From contig JAAFHM010000111.1 in the NCBI GenBank assembly GCA_013298375.1, positions 1 to 11,855 of the forward strand: 11,855 nucleotides of DNA, in the 5' to 3' direction. Every line of letters starts with the position of its first letter. Positions within the stretch are counted from its first letter, which is position 1. A program made the translations under genes and the position numbers. The DNA comes from Ignavibacteria bacterium (GTDB lineage: Bacteria > Bacteroidota > Ignavibacteria > Kapaibacteriales > UBA4661). Of the stretch, positions 1 through 6,300 are shown one piece after another. The notes below the pieces were generated by a model. It had not been told where the DNA came from and searched no databases. It saw only the letters and a list, made by a program, of their open reading frames with translations.

Positions 1-201
1 GTTAAGAAAAAACTCATTAATCGCTGTTTCGGATATCCACCAACGTTTTTTGAACTTCGTAGCGCGAATTTTCCCTGTTTTGATATAATCTCCCCGAAGG
101 GTTTCTTTGTGGATGTTCAAGCGCCTCGCTGCTTCTTCCAAAGCATAGCAAGGAATGCCATTGACCACCCGAATCATTATGCCGTCATTGGTTTTTTGCA
201 T
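1..201 (-). CDS. Excisionase-family winged-helix DNA-binding protein (partial)
   Basis: The minus strand reads from ATG at 201 through 67 codons without a stop to the window edge, so the C-terminus is missing. Residues about 17-66 follow the HTH_17/excisionase (MerR-like) pattern: a tyrosine, then an EEAARRLNI helix, a KETLRGDYIKTGKI recognition segment, then a basic strand with two tryptophans (W54, W55) and ISETAINEFF. Members of this family bind DNA as small monomers and serve as recombination directionality factors or small regulators. It diverges from the repressor gene across a 139-bp operator region, which fits a lysogeny-switch partner or Xis. No Shine-Dalgarno is visible before the ATG. 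An internal ATG at codon 9 is an alternative start. The family call is good; the Xis role is inferred from context. Confidence 0.75.
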   Translation of the reverse strand, partial: MQKTNDGIMIRVVNGIPCYALEEAARRLNIHKETLRGDYIKTGKIRATKFKKRWWISETAINEFFLN

Positions 202-235
202 AGAGGATGAAACTTTCGTATATTTTGCGACGTAG

Positions 236-246
236 GTAAACTTTAC
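236..246. promoter_or_regulatory. Possible third operator O3 (GTAAA-C-TTTAC)
   Basis: This odd-centred palindrome has the same GTAAA half-site as O1 and O2 but lacks the central AATT. A wider imperfect symmetry, ACGTA at 230-234 against TACGT at 244-248, surrounds it. It would lie in the 5' leader of the excisionase-like transcript. Because the half-site is short and AT-rich, chance is a real alternative. Confidence 0.35.
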
Positions 247-273
247 GTTATAGATAATAAACTTTTAACACTG

Positions 274-305
274 CAAATATAGTAAAATTTTACAATTCAA
301 TGCAA
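274..305 (-). promoter_or_regulatory. Bacteroidota-type promoter for the excisionase-like gene
   Basis: On the minus strand, TATATTTG (274-281) matches the Bacteroidota -7 consensus TAnnTTTG exactly. A TTG (303-305) lies 21 bp upstream and fits the -33 element. Transcription would begin near 267 and leave a leader of roughly 65 nt before the ATG at 201. The palindrome at 282-293 lies between the two promoter elements, so a bound repressor would occlude the promoter. No equally good promoter was found for the repressor in the other direction; a near match, TACACTTTG, lies at 314-322 on the plus strand. The call rests on consensus match only. Confidence 0.45.
282..293. promoter_or_regulatory. 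Candidate repressor operator O1 (perfect palindrome)
   Basis: GTAAAATTTTAC is identical to its own reverse complement. It lies between the -33 and -7 boxes of the divergent promoter and has an identical second copy 24 bp away. That position and duplication are expected of an operator for the dimeric repressor encoded at 341-1198. Binding has not been shown. Confidence 0.65.
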
Positions 306-317
306 GTAAAATTTTAC
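306..317. promoter_or_regulatory. Candidate repressor operator O2 (perfect palindrome)
   Basis: This is a second exact copy of GTAAAATTTTAC, centred 24 bp from the first and 23 bp before the repressor ATG. Both copies have TGCAA nearby on the left (272-276 and 301-305). It abuts the -33 element of the minus-strand promoter and lies close enough to the repressor start to allow autoregulation. Spacing near two helical turns would permit cooperative binding of two dimers on roughly the same face. Confidence 0.62.
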
Positions 318-340
318 ACTTTGCCTATTTTTTTATCGCA

Positions 341-1198
341 ATGAGAGACCCTTTCAATATCAAAGCTCAGGCAGGTGCTGTCTTTGACGAAAAAATGCGC
401 AAAAGAGAGATTGGTCAAAGAATCATGCAGGCAATGTCTGATATTGGCATTACCCAGGAAGCATTAGCGGAAAAAGTAGAACTGAAGGCAGATAGTCTCA
501 AAAACTACACCCAAGGACGAGCAGAGCCAAAGGACAGCTTTTACCAAGTAATGCGTGATTTAGGCATCAGTCCTGAATGGTTGAGATACGGCAGGGGTAC
601 GCGATTTGAAGGAAATGAAGCAGGGGAGTTTTTGAAGCAAAAACACAATGAAGTATTGAGACTTGCGAGTGAAAATTTTAACGCCATTGAGGAGATTATG
701 AGTAAGCAAGCGAGTTCGGCACAGCCTTTGCGGATTGAAAAAACAAATATCGGTTCTCCCATTTCTTCTATTGACGCCAAAGGAATAATACGTGTGTATA
801 TGACCCCTGCCAATGCCGGACGCGGCTTCGCGCTTGAGGATATGCCCGATGCGCAGGATGCTCGTCCATTATTTACGAACAATGATGATGTTATTGTTGT
901 GCCAGTTTCGGGCAATAGCATGGAGCCTGTTATTATGGACGGCGATAGGGTTTATGTTGACACAAGCCGCAAGGAACCACGTTTTGGAGAAATCGTACTG
1001 TGCAATGTTGACGGCGTGAACTATGTGAAATACTACATCAAAAAAGATGATGGAAAAATTTATCTCGCCAGCCTGAACAAGAATTATCCGCCAATGCGCA
1101 TCAATGGCTTTAATAATAGCCGTGTGTACGGTGTTGTGGTGCAGATAAGCCGTACTCCCGAACGGGCGAATATGCAGGATTTTGTTATTGAGGAATAG
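341..1198 (+). CDS. CI/LexA-like transcriptional repressor (XRE helix-turn-helix plus S24 peptidase domain)
   Basis: The 285-residue protein has an N-terminal XRE-type helix-turn-helix (about residues 22-85, including GITQEALAEKVELKADSLKNY) followed by a GISPEWLRYG segment common in phage repressors. Residues about 150-270 form a LexA/CI-type S24 peptidase domain. The likely nucleophile is S193 in SGNSMEP, and the likely general base is K230 in NYVKYY. A159-G160 is a candidate self-cleavage bond. The Ser-Lys gap (37) equals that of LexA, and the cleavage-bond-to-Ser distance is also close. The family represses lysogenic or ICE genes and self-cleaves on RecA filaments. It is divergent from the excisionase-like gene and should bind the palindromes upstream. 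The ATG has only AT-rich sequence before it, without a Shine-Dalgarno. The function is secure; the regulated genes are inferred. Confidence 0.93.
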   Translation: MRDPFNIKAQAGAVFDEKMRKREIGQRIMQAMSDIGITQEALAEKVELKADSLKNYTQGRAEPKDSFYQVMRDLGISPEWLRYGRGTRFEGNEAGEFLKQKHNEVLRLASENFNAIEEIMSKQASSAQPLRIEKTNIGSPISSIDAKGIIRVYMTPANAGRGFALEDMPDAQDARPLFTNNDDVIVVPVSGNSMEPVIMDGDRVYVDTSRKEPRFGEIVLCNVDGVNYVKYYIKKDDGKIYLASLNKNYPPMRINGFNNSRVYGVVVQISRTPERANMQDFVIEE

Positions 1199-1399
1199 CT
1201 AGCGTTCTTCAAAATACAGCTCTGCCTCTGCAATCTGGCTCTCATCCCGCAGCGTCAATCGCTCTTTGTTGTCAAAAGCAATAACCAGCACGTCCGCTCC
1301 CATTTCTTGCTCTTTTTTCCACCAGAGGACACGGTGAAGAGCAATACCAAACTTGCTTTGGAACGATTTGATGTCGTAGGTAGGTGATTTCGATTCCAT
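1199..1399 (-). CDS. Small hypothetical protein, 66 residues
   Basis: I do not recognise a family. From ATG at 1399 the frame gives a 66-residue, charged, cysteine-free protein (starting MESKSPTYDIKS, with a core VLVIAFDNKERLTL and an acidic end). It could be a compact alpha/beta fold with one hydrophobic strand. The frame stays open upstream to 1489, but that extension crosses the inverted-repeat spacer and becomes cysteine-rich and unprotein-like, so the start at 1399 is preferred. Its stop codon directly abuts the repressor stop (TAGCTA, 1196-1201) with no gap, which favours a real convergent gene. No Shine-Dalgarno or clear promoter is visible. An accessory or regulatory role in the element is possible but not shown. 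Confidence 0.55.
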   Translation of the reverse strand: MESKSPTYDIKSFQSKFGIALHRVLWWKKEQEMGADVLVIAFDNKERLTLRDESQIAEAELYFEER

Positions 1400-1420
1400 A
1401 AAAAACAAACTTGTTTCCAG

Positions 1421-1545
1421 CGACACAGCCCGCGCACTACAGAAGTGCGACCCTTGTAGCGGACTTGTGTTGCAAAGAACTTGAAACAAAAGCAGTAGCG
1501 GGCTGCGTCGCCGAAAACTCGGTTTGCAGTCCGCTCAAGGGTCGC
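1421..1545. repeat. Structured spacer with interleaved inverted repeats
   Basis: Two inverted-repeat pairs are interleaved. The 13-base arm at 1421-1433 pairs with 1498-1510 (12 of 13 bases). The arm at 1447-1476 pairs with 1523-1545 apart from a 1-nt and a 6-nt insertion. Local hairpins are also present: CGCACT/AGTGCG with a 5-nt loop (1433-1449) and CCGA/TCGG with a 4-nt loop (1511-1522). The order A-B-A'-B' is what results when opposite strands carry permuted copies of an alternating P-Q repeat unit. This suggests a member of an interspersed or REP-like repeat family, or a folded RNA. It fills the gap between two divergent small genes, and neither reading frame through it looks like real protein. 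Confidence 0.6.
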
Positions 1546-1582
1546 GGTACAAATATACGATATTTTTTTTCAAACGACTCCT

Positions 1583-1586
1583 GGAG
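1583..1586 (+). promoter_or_regulatory. Shine-Dalgarno GGAG that fixes the start at 1594
   Basis: GGAG lies 7 bp before the ATG at 1594. It is the only convincing Shine-Dalgarno among the starts in this window. It decides against the longer open frame beginning at 1411, whose first 61 codons run through the inverted-repeat spacer. Confidence 0.6.
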
Positions 1587-1593
1587 AATAGAC

Positions 1594-1938
1594 ATGGGAA
1601 AAATGACTAAAGAAATAGCAGATGCACTTGTGTCCAGCACCAAAGGCTATATTAAGGAAGCAAAGGAAAATGTTCAGACCACACAAGGGAACTTTGGTAG
1701 AGCAAAAGCTGAACCTAATATTGACAAGAAAAAAGCTGCTCTGAGGGGCTTATTGAAGGACGTTAATAGGCAAATTGATAGGTTTAATGGGGTCTACGAG
1801 GGATTGCAAGGCAATTTGAAGGGCGAGTCTTTTGGTGACCACAAAGACCTTTGGGATGTATTTGATAGTCTCTCTCCAGAAGTTCTTAGTAAGCTCAATG
1901 ACCTTCAACGGAAAATAGAAGATGAGATTCGCAGGTAA
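1594..1938 (+). CDS. Small helical hypothetical protein upstream of the integrase
   Basis: The 114-residue product is not one I recognise. It is highly charged and free of cysteine, with no signal peptide or membrane segment. It appears mostly alpha-helical: an N-terminal helix (about 4-30), a lysine-rich middle (about 44-70), and a C-terminal amphipathic helix (about 94-114, SPEVLSKLNDLQRKIEDEIR) that could form a coiled coil. ATG at 1594 follows GGAG. The gene ends 5 bp before the integrase ATG, so the two are very likely co-transcribed and may be translationally coupled. Possible roles include an integrase accessory factor or an unrelated element gene; the sequence does not decide. Confidence 0.75.
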   Translation: MGKMTKEIADALVSSTKGYIKEAKENVQTTQGNFGRAKAEPNIDKKKAALRGLLKDVNRQIDRFNGVYEGLQGNLKGESFGDHKDLWDVFDSLSPEVLSKLNDLQRKIEDEIRR

Positions 1939-1943
1939 TAAAT

Positions 1944-3035
1944 ATGGCACGTCCACGCACTCCCAGCAAAAACCGCATTTACCACCCTCTCTACAGCGTC
2001 GCTTATTTGGAGCGGCGCTACGATAGATATTACGTCGTCCTGAAGGGCAAGCGCACTAACACCGAAATTGACTGGAAGCCAGAAAACAAGCCGCTTGCAC
2101 TCAAGGCGTTGGAGCGTATCGTTCTTGAATATCTGAACCCAACGCCGAAAGAAGAGAAGCAGTTAAAAATTCACACGATTGCTGATGCCCTCGAATTGTG
2201 GGCAAAAATCCAGAAGCAGCGCAACAAAGAAGATACCTATCGAAAAATTCGCAATGCGTTTAATAACCTCATGCCAGAAACGGGCTTGCTCCTGAGCGAC
2301 ACCGAGGCAATTCGGACAACGGTTCTGGAGCGATTACAGATTGTGCCTCTTGTCAATAACACCAAGCACAAACAGTTGTCTTGGCTGCGTCAGTTTTTCT
2401 CGTTTTGTGTTGACGAAGGGTATTGTTTGCGAAACCCAATCACGAAGGCGTTGTTCCCAAAACAGACAGCGATTGAGCGGGATGCGTTTTCGGACGAGGA
2501 GATAGAGATGCTTATTCGGTACTTTGAAGCAGAGAAAAATGGCGACAGGCGACAACTCGTCTTGTTGGTTCGCTTCTTGCAATGGTCGGGGGTGCGCATC
2601 AACGAAGCGCTCACCATTCATTGGGCAGATATTAACGAAAAACGCATTCTCATCCGCGAAGGCAAAGGCGACCGCCAGCGAGAAATTCCGTTATCGCCGT
2701 TTCCTGAGTTGCAAAAGACGATAGCGGCTCTGCGTGTTCTCAATGCCGACTCCAAGAAACTTTTCACGTGGACAACCTACGCAAAATTGCAATATCGCAT
2801 GAGGGTGGCAGCAGCGGAACTCAAGATTGAAGGGAAAGGAAGGAATTTCCACTGCTTACGAAAGTGGTTTGAGAATCATTTGCTTAATCAAATGCGAATG
2901 CCCGCGCACATTGCAGCACAAATTTTAGGACACACGGTCGCAATCCAACAAAAACATTATTTGAAAAATCTGAGCGCGAATGAATTGGAACAAACTATTG
3001 CGAACTACACCCAAAATATAGAAAAAAGGGAGTGA
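1944..3035 (+). CDS. int: Tyrosine site-specific recombinase (integrase)
   Basis: This 363-residue phage-type integrase catalyses integration and excision by strand exchange through a covalent tyrosine intermediate. An N-terminal arm-binding-like segment (about 14-62) precedes a SAM-like core-binding domain (about 75-172) and the catalytic domain (about 178-355). The full active-site set is visible: R218 in SGVRINEAL, K241 in EGKGDRQREIPL, H303 and R306 in HCLRKWF, H330 in ILGHT, and the nucleophile Y339 in KHYLKN. Nothing essential is missing, so the enzyme is probably active. The gene follows the 114-residue ORF by 5 bp. It ends 78 bp before the 3' end of tRNA-Ser, which is the likely attachment site. 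No strong Shine-Dalgarno is seen, consistent with coupling to the upstream gene. Confidence 0.97.
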   Translation: MARPRTPSKNRIYHPLYSVAYLERRYDRYYVVLKGKRTNTEIDWKPENKPLALKALERIVLEYLNPTPKEEKQLKIHTIADALELWAKIQKQRNKEDTYRKIRNAFNNLMPETGLLLSDTEAIRTTVLERLQIVPLVNNTKHKQLSWLRQFFSFCVDEGYCLRNPITKALFPKQTAIERDAFSDEEIEMLIRYFEAEKNGDRRQLVLLVRFLQWSGVRINEALTIHWADINEKRILIREGKGDRQREIPLSPFPELQKTIAALRVLNADSKKLFTWTTYAKLQYRMRVAAAELKIEGKGRNFHCLRKWFENHLLNQMRMPAHIAAQILGHTVAIQQKHYLKNLSANELEQTIANYTQNIEKRE

Positions 3036-3074
3036 TTTTGTCTGAGTTTTGTCTAAAACGAGGTTCTAAAAACG

Positions 3075-3111
3075 AAAAAAGGCTTAAAACCTAGTGTTTT
3101 AAGCCTTTTTT
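3075..3111. terminator. Bidirectional intrinsic terminator between integrase and tRNA
   Basis: The perfect stem GGCTTAAAAC / GTTTTAAGCC has a 5-nt loop (CTAGT). It is flanked by A6 (3075-3080) on the left and T6 (3106-3111) on the right, giving a 16-bp perfect helix overall. Read on the plus strand it ends the integrase transcript with a T-tract; read on the minus strand it ends the tRNA transcript equally well. It starts 40 bp after the integrase stop and ends 2 bp before the tRNA 3' end. Confidence 0.87.
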
Positions 3112-3140
3112 AGCGGAGAGGGAGGGATTTGAACCCTCGG
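3112..3140. other. Candidate attachment site (attR/attL) in the tRNA 3' end
   Basis: The T arm and acceptor 3' strand of the tRNA gene lie next to the integrase gene, the position most often used by tRNA-targeting tyrosine recombinases. The exact core cannot be drawn, because the partner copy is not in the window. The call is inferred from layout. Confidence 0.5.
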
Positions 3141-3202
3141 TAATGTTTGCACAGTACGACGGTTTAGCAAACCGTTGGTTTCAGCCACTCACCCACCTCT
3201 CC
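3114..3202 (-). tRNA. tRNA-Ser, anticodon GCU
   Basis: The minus strand gives an 89-nt class II tRNA. The acceptor stem GGAGAGG pairs with CCTCTCC, with G as discriminator. The D arm follows, then an anticodon stem ACGGT/ACCGT around the loop TTGCTAA (anticodon GCT at 3166-3168 on the plus strand). A long variable arm typical of serine tRNAs and a T arm with GGTTCAAATCC complete it. It reads AGC and AGU codons. The 3' CCA is not encoded. The gene is intact, so if the element uses it as attachment site, the insertion has restored its 3' end. Confidence 0.97.
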
Positions 3203-3246
3203 GAGGGTATGTTGAAACTTTTTGCGAGAAAATATTACAGGTTTAC

Positions 3247-3275
3247 AATTTATGCGTTTTTATAGTATTGTGCAA
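3247..3275 (-). promoter_or_regulatory. Possible promoter of tRNA-Ser
   Basis: On the minus strand TTGCAC (3270-3275) and TAAATT (3247-3252) are separated by 17 bp, placing a start near 3240, about 38 nt before the mature tRNA. It resembles a sigma-70-type promoter, but the region is AT-rich and the match may be fortuitous. The stretch 3203-3325 otherwise holds only a weak inverted repeat (TATGCGT at 3251-3257, ACGCATA at 3285-3291) and no gene. Confidence 0.25.
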
Positions 3276-3325
3276 GAAAAATTCACGCATAATTTGGAAA
3301 AATATCCCCACACAAGAACTCTCGC

Positions 3326-6300
3326 CTACCGCACAATCTGCACAAGCCGTGTTTCCACCTGCCCAAGAGCGCGAATTTGTACTGTATAAGAACCGCTTGC
3401 CAGCCAGCCAATCTTCGCGTTGAGCGTGTGTTCTCCGGCATTCTGGACGGCTTGGAAAAGGCTTTGTACGATACTTCCCCGTGCATCCAAGAGTGAAATT
3501 TCCACAAATCCGTTTTCTGGCAGTGTGTAGCGAATATCCATTGCTTCTTTCGCTGGATTTGGCGCTATGCTTGCCAGTATCAAGGCTGGTTTTGCAGGGG
3601 CGATAAGCCGCTGCCCACCTGCCCGCGAGACCTCTGTTTGGAAAATGCCATTTTCCGGCGCAAGTATAAACACTCGTCGCTCCCAGAAAGCACGTTGATC
3701 CGATCGAGCAAGCCCACCCCACGCCGAAGACTCAATTTCCAGCGCTGTTGCCGTCGTATCGCCCGCTACGGCTCGGCAGCGCAATAGCGCCAAACGCTGT
3801 CCGCGCCCGTTCCATCTACCGCCCGCGATTTGAAGACGCTGATAACGGCTTTGTGCCTCGCCGCGCAGAATCCGCACAGAGTTTTCTTCCGCCGTTACTG
3901 ACAGCACATTGCGGTCGTACTTGAGCGATGCCGTGAACTCTGGTTGTGCAACCCGTAGCAAACTATCCAAATTCCCTTCGGCAATGTACAATTCTAGTAA
4001 TACCGAACTTCCGGGCGTTGCTTTCGGCAGCGCGTTTCCTTGCGCGTCAACGGGGCGAATACCAAGTTTCACAATAACGTCCGCCGGCTCCGGCGGCTTG
4101 ACAAACGCCAACACATCTACTTCTGCCGTGTCTGCGCCCGCACCGCTTGTCTGCCATTGCAATCGCGCCATTCTTTCGCCGATAGCTACTGGTTCGCAGC
4201 GTGTTACAACTTTGAGTGTATCGCCGCTTTCCAGAGTTAAGGGCTGCCCACGTTGTATTGGCGGTTCAGTCATAGAGCGGCTTCCCGGTCCTTGAAAGGA
4301 GAATATATCGGAAATTAAAACATTACCATTAGTGGTGTTGGTGTATTGCACAGCACTAACCGTGATTGGCGTGCGCCCGCGATTGATGAGCAAAGCAGGT
4401 TGTATCGTTGGTCTGCCCGCAATGACGGTATCATAATCCACCGTGAGTGCCTTGAGTGCTGTTCCCGAACCCAGCAAGAGTGCGGAGAAGCTCTCTCGCT
4501 CTTGTGTTTGCGTCGAAAGTACCGTACAGACGGCTTCCATAGTACCTGATTTTCGCCCAATGGATTTTGGAGAAAAAGCAAGAATAATCGTGCGCTGCTC
4601 CCGCGCCTCCAATGTCAGCGAACGGAAAGCAGTGCGTGTCTCGAAACTATTTTCCACCTCGCTAAAGCGCAAACTATCAAGGCGAATGGCTTGATTGGTC
4701 AGATTTTTCACGAACATTCGCGCAAAACTCACATCGCCAATCGGCGTTTTACTAAATGCCTCCGCAACGGCGCTCACTACCGCCCCAGAGCGCACCGTCA
4801 CAAAGCTGCGCACCTGCGACCATGGTCCCACACCGCCGACATTCGTTGCCCGGACGCGCCAAAAATAGCGCGTGAGATTCTCCAAACCAGCAATAACACT
4901 TGCAGTGCTGCTGGTTTGAATATTGCCGACAAAGACCGCGAAATCTTGCGTTGGGCTTAACTGTACGTCGTATTGTGCAGCATCCTGAACCGCTGTCCAC
5001 TCCAAAGGAGCCTCGGTTGGAATACCCGTAGCGCCAGCATTCGGCAAAACAAGCTGTGGTGCGCTGCTCGGAGGATTCGGCAAACGCCCCGATACCTGCA
5101 CAGGGCGCGTCACCAGGGTCAACCCCGGAACGCGGCTATTGGTGATGCGGCAGATATATGCGCCCGTATCAGCCAAGCGGAACACCGTCGGAAGGCGCTC
5201 AAGAGTGCGCCCATTCACATCCCACGCAAAAATATTCTGCGTACCGCCTACCACAACGCTGATACGCAATGGCAGCCCTACAACGCCCGTCACCGAGCGT
5301 TCCACAGCATTGATGGTATCTTGCGGAATATATCGTACCGTATCCAAAACCATATTTGCTTCCAATGCGCCAAAATCAAGACGATTGCCCTGCACGGTAA
5401 GCATTTTAAGGCGGCGGCGCATCAAGGACATATCTGGCAATGCGGTTAAACGGTTGCTCTCCAGCAGCAAAGCCTCCAAACGCCCGCAATTTCTGATTTC
5501 CTGCGGCAATGCCCCTGAAAGCGCATTATTACTTGCGTCCAGCACTTGCAATGTTAGGCATTCGCCAATGCGTGCCGGAAGAGCGCCTGCAAGACGATTC
5601 CCATTCAAACGAAGCGTCTGCAAGCGCGTAAAATCACCAATCTCTGGCGGCAATGCGCCCGAAAGCTGATTATTACTTATTTCCAAGCGTTCCAATGGAG
5701 CTACGCTTTGCAAAACCGCGCCCTTGCTAACGATTCCTTCCGCAACAAGCCGTGATGCTCCCGTCAACACCAATGCGCCCGTAAAGCCGTTATCGGAAAG
5801 CAGTAATTCGCGTAAATTTGGCAATGCGAATAAACCTGCCGCAACGCTTCCCGTCAGGCTATTGCGCCGCAAATCCAGTATTTCGAGTGGTACAGGAAAT
5901 CCTTGATTTGGCAAATTTTGATTCAGCGCTCCTTCTGGTGCAAATACTGACGCGATCTCGCCTGTGAAGCGATTTCCCGCCAAACGCACCTCGCGGAGCC
6001 GACGGAATGGCGCAAGTGTTCCCGAGATACTACCCGAAAGCTGATTATTACTCAGGTTGAACGTTTGCAGTTGGTCGAGACGCGCTAAAATACCCGTCTG
6101 CAAGCGCCCGCCCGTCGTTCTGCCGTTCAGCAATTTTCCGTCCAGATTCACTCCCGTTATGCGTTCTTCCGCGATGCCGTCCGTCGTGATGGACTGCACC
6201 GTTACGCCTTCCCACGTGGTTAAGCGGTTCAGTGTCAGCCAGTTACGCGGTGGCGTGGAATTTTCTGCTCTGTGTGCTTGATAGAATGTCACAAGCGCGA

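Larger units (their letters stand above)
1..3135. mobile_element. One end of an integrative element (prophage, ICE or satellite) inserted at tRNA-Ser
   Basis: This block holds, in order, an excisionase-type winged-helix gene, a divergent self-cleaving repressor with palindromic operators, two small unknown genes and a tyrosine integrase whose 3' end faces the 3' end of a tRNA-Ser gene. That layout is the standard one for the integrase end of a tRNA-targeted element. No structural phage, conjugation or cargo genes are visible, so the type of element cannot be told. The left boundary is outside the window. No second copy of the tRNA 3' segment is seen within 1-3100. The right boundary is inferred to lie within the 3' part of the tRNA gene. 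Confidence 0.62.

Noticed and set aside
669..682. A further operator-like site (AAAATTTT core) inside the repressor gene
   Set aside because: The flanks do not keep the GTAAAA/TTTTAC half-sites, and AAAATTTT alone is expected by chance in AT-rich coding DNA.
1400..1489. Extension of the 66-residue minus-strand gene to an ATG at 1489
   Set aside because: It crosses the same structured spacer from the other side; the internal ATG at 1399 gives a compact, normal-looking protein.
1411..1593. N-terminal extension of the 114-residue gene to an ATG at 1411
   Set aside because: The extension runs through the inverted-repeat spacer and yields a cysteine-rich, unlikely peptide. ATG at 1594 has a good GGAG site.
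1199..1938. Toxin-antitoxin pair formed by the two small genes
   Set aside because: They are divergent and separated by the repeat spacer, and neither resembles a known toxin or antitoxin family.
3251..3291. A hairpin terminator after the giant gene (TATGCGT / ACGCATA)
   Set aside because: The arms are only 7 bp with a 27-nt loop and no T-tract follows; it is probably fortuitous in AT-rich DNA.
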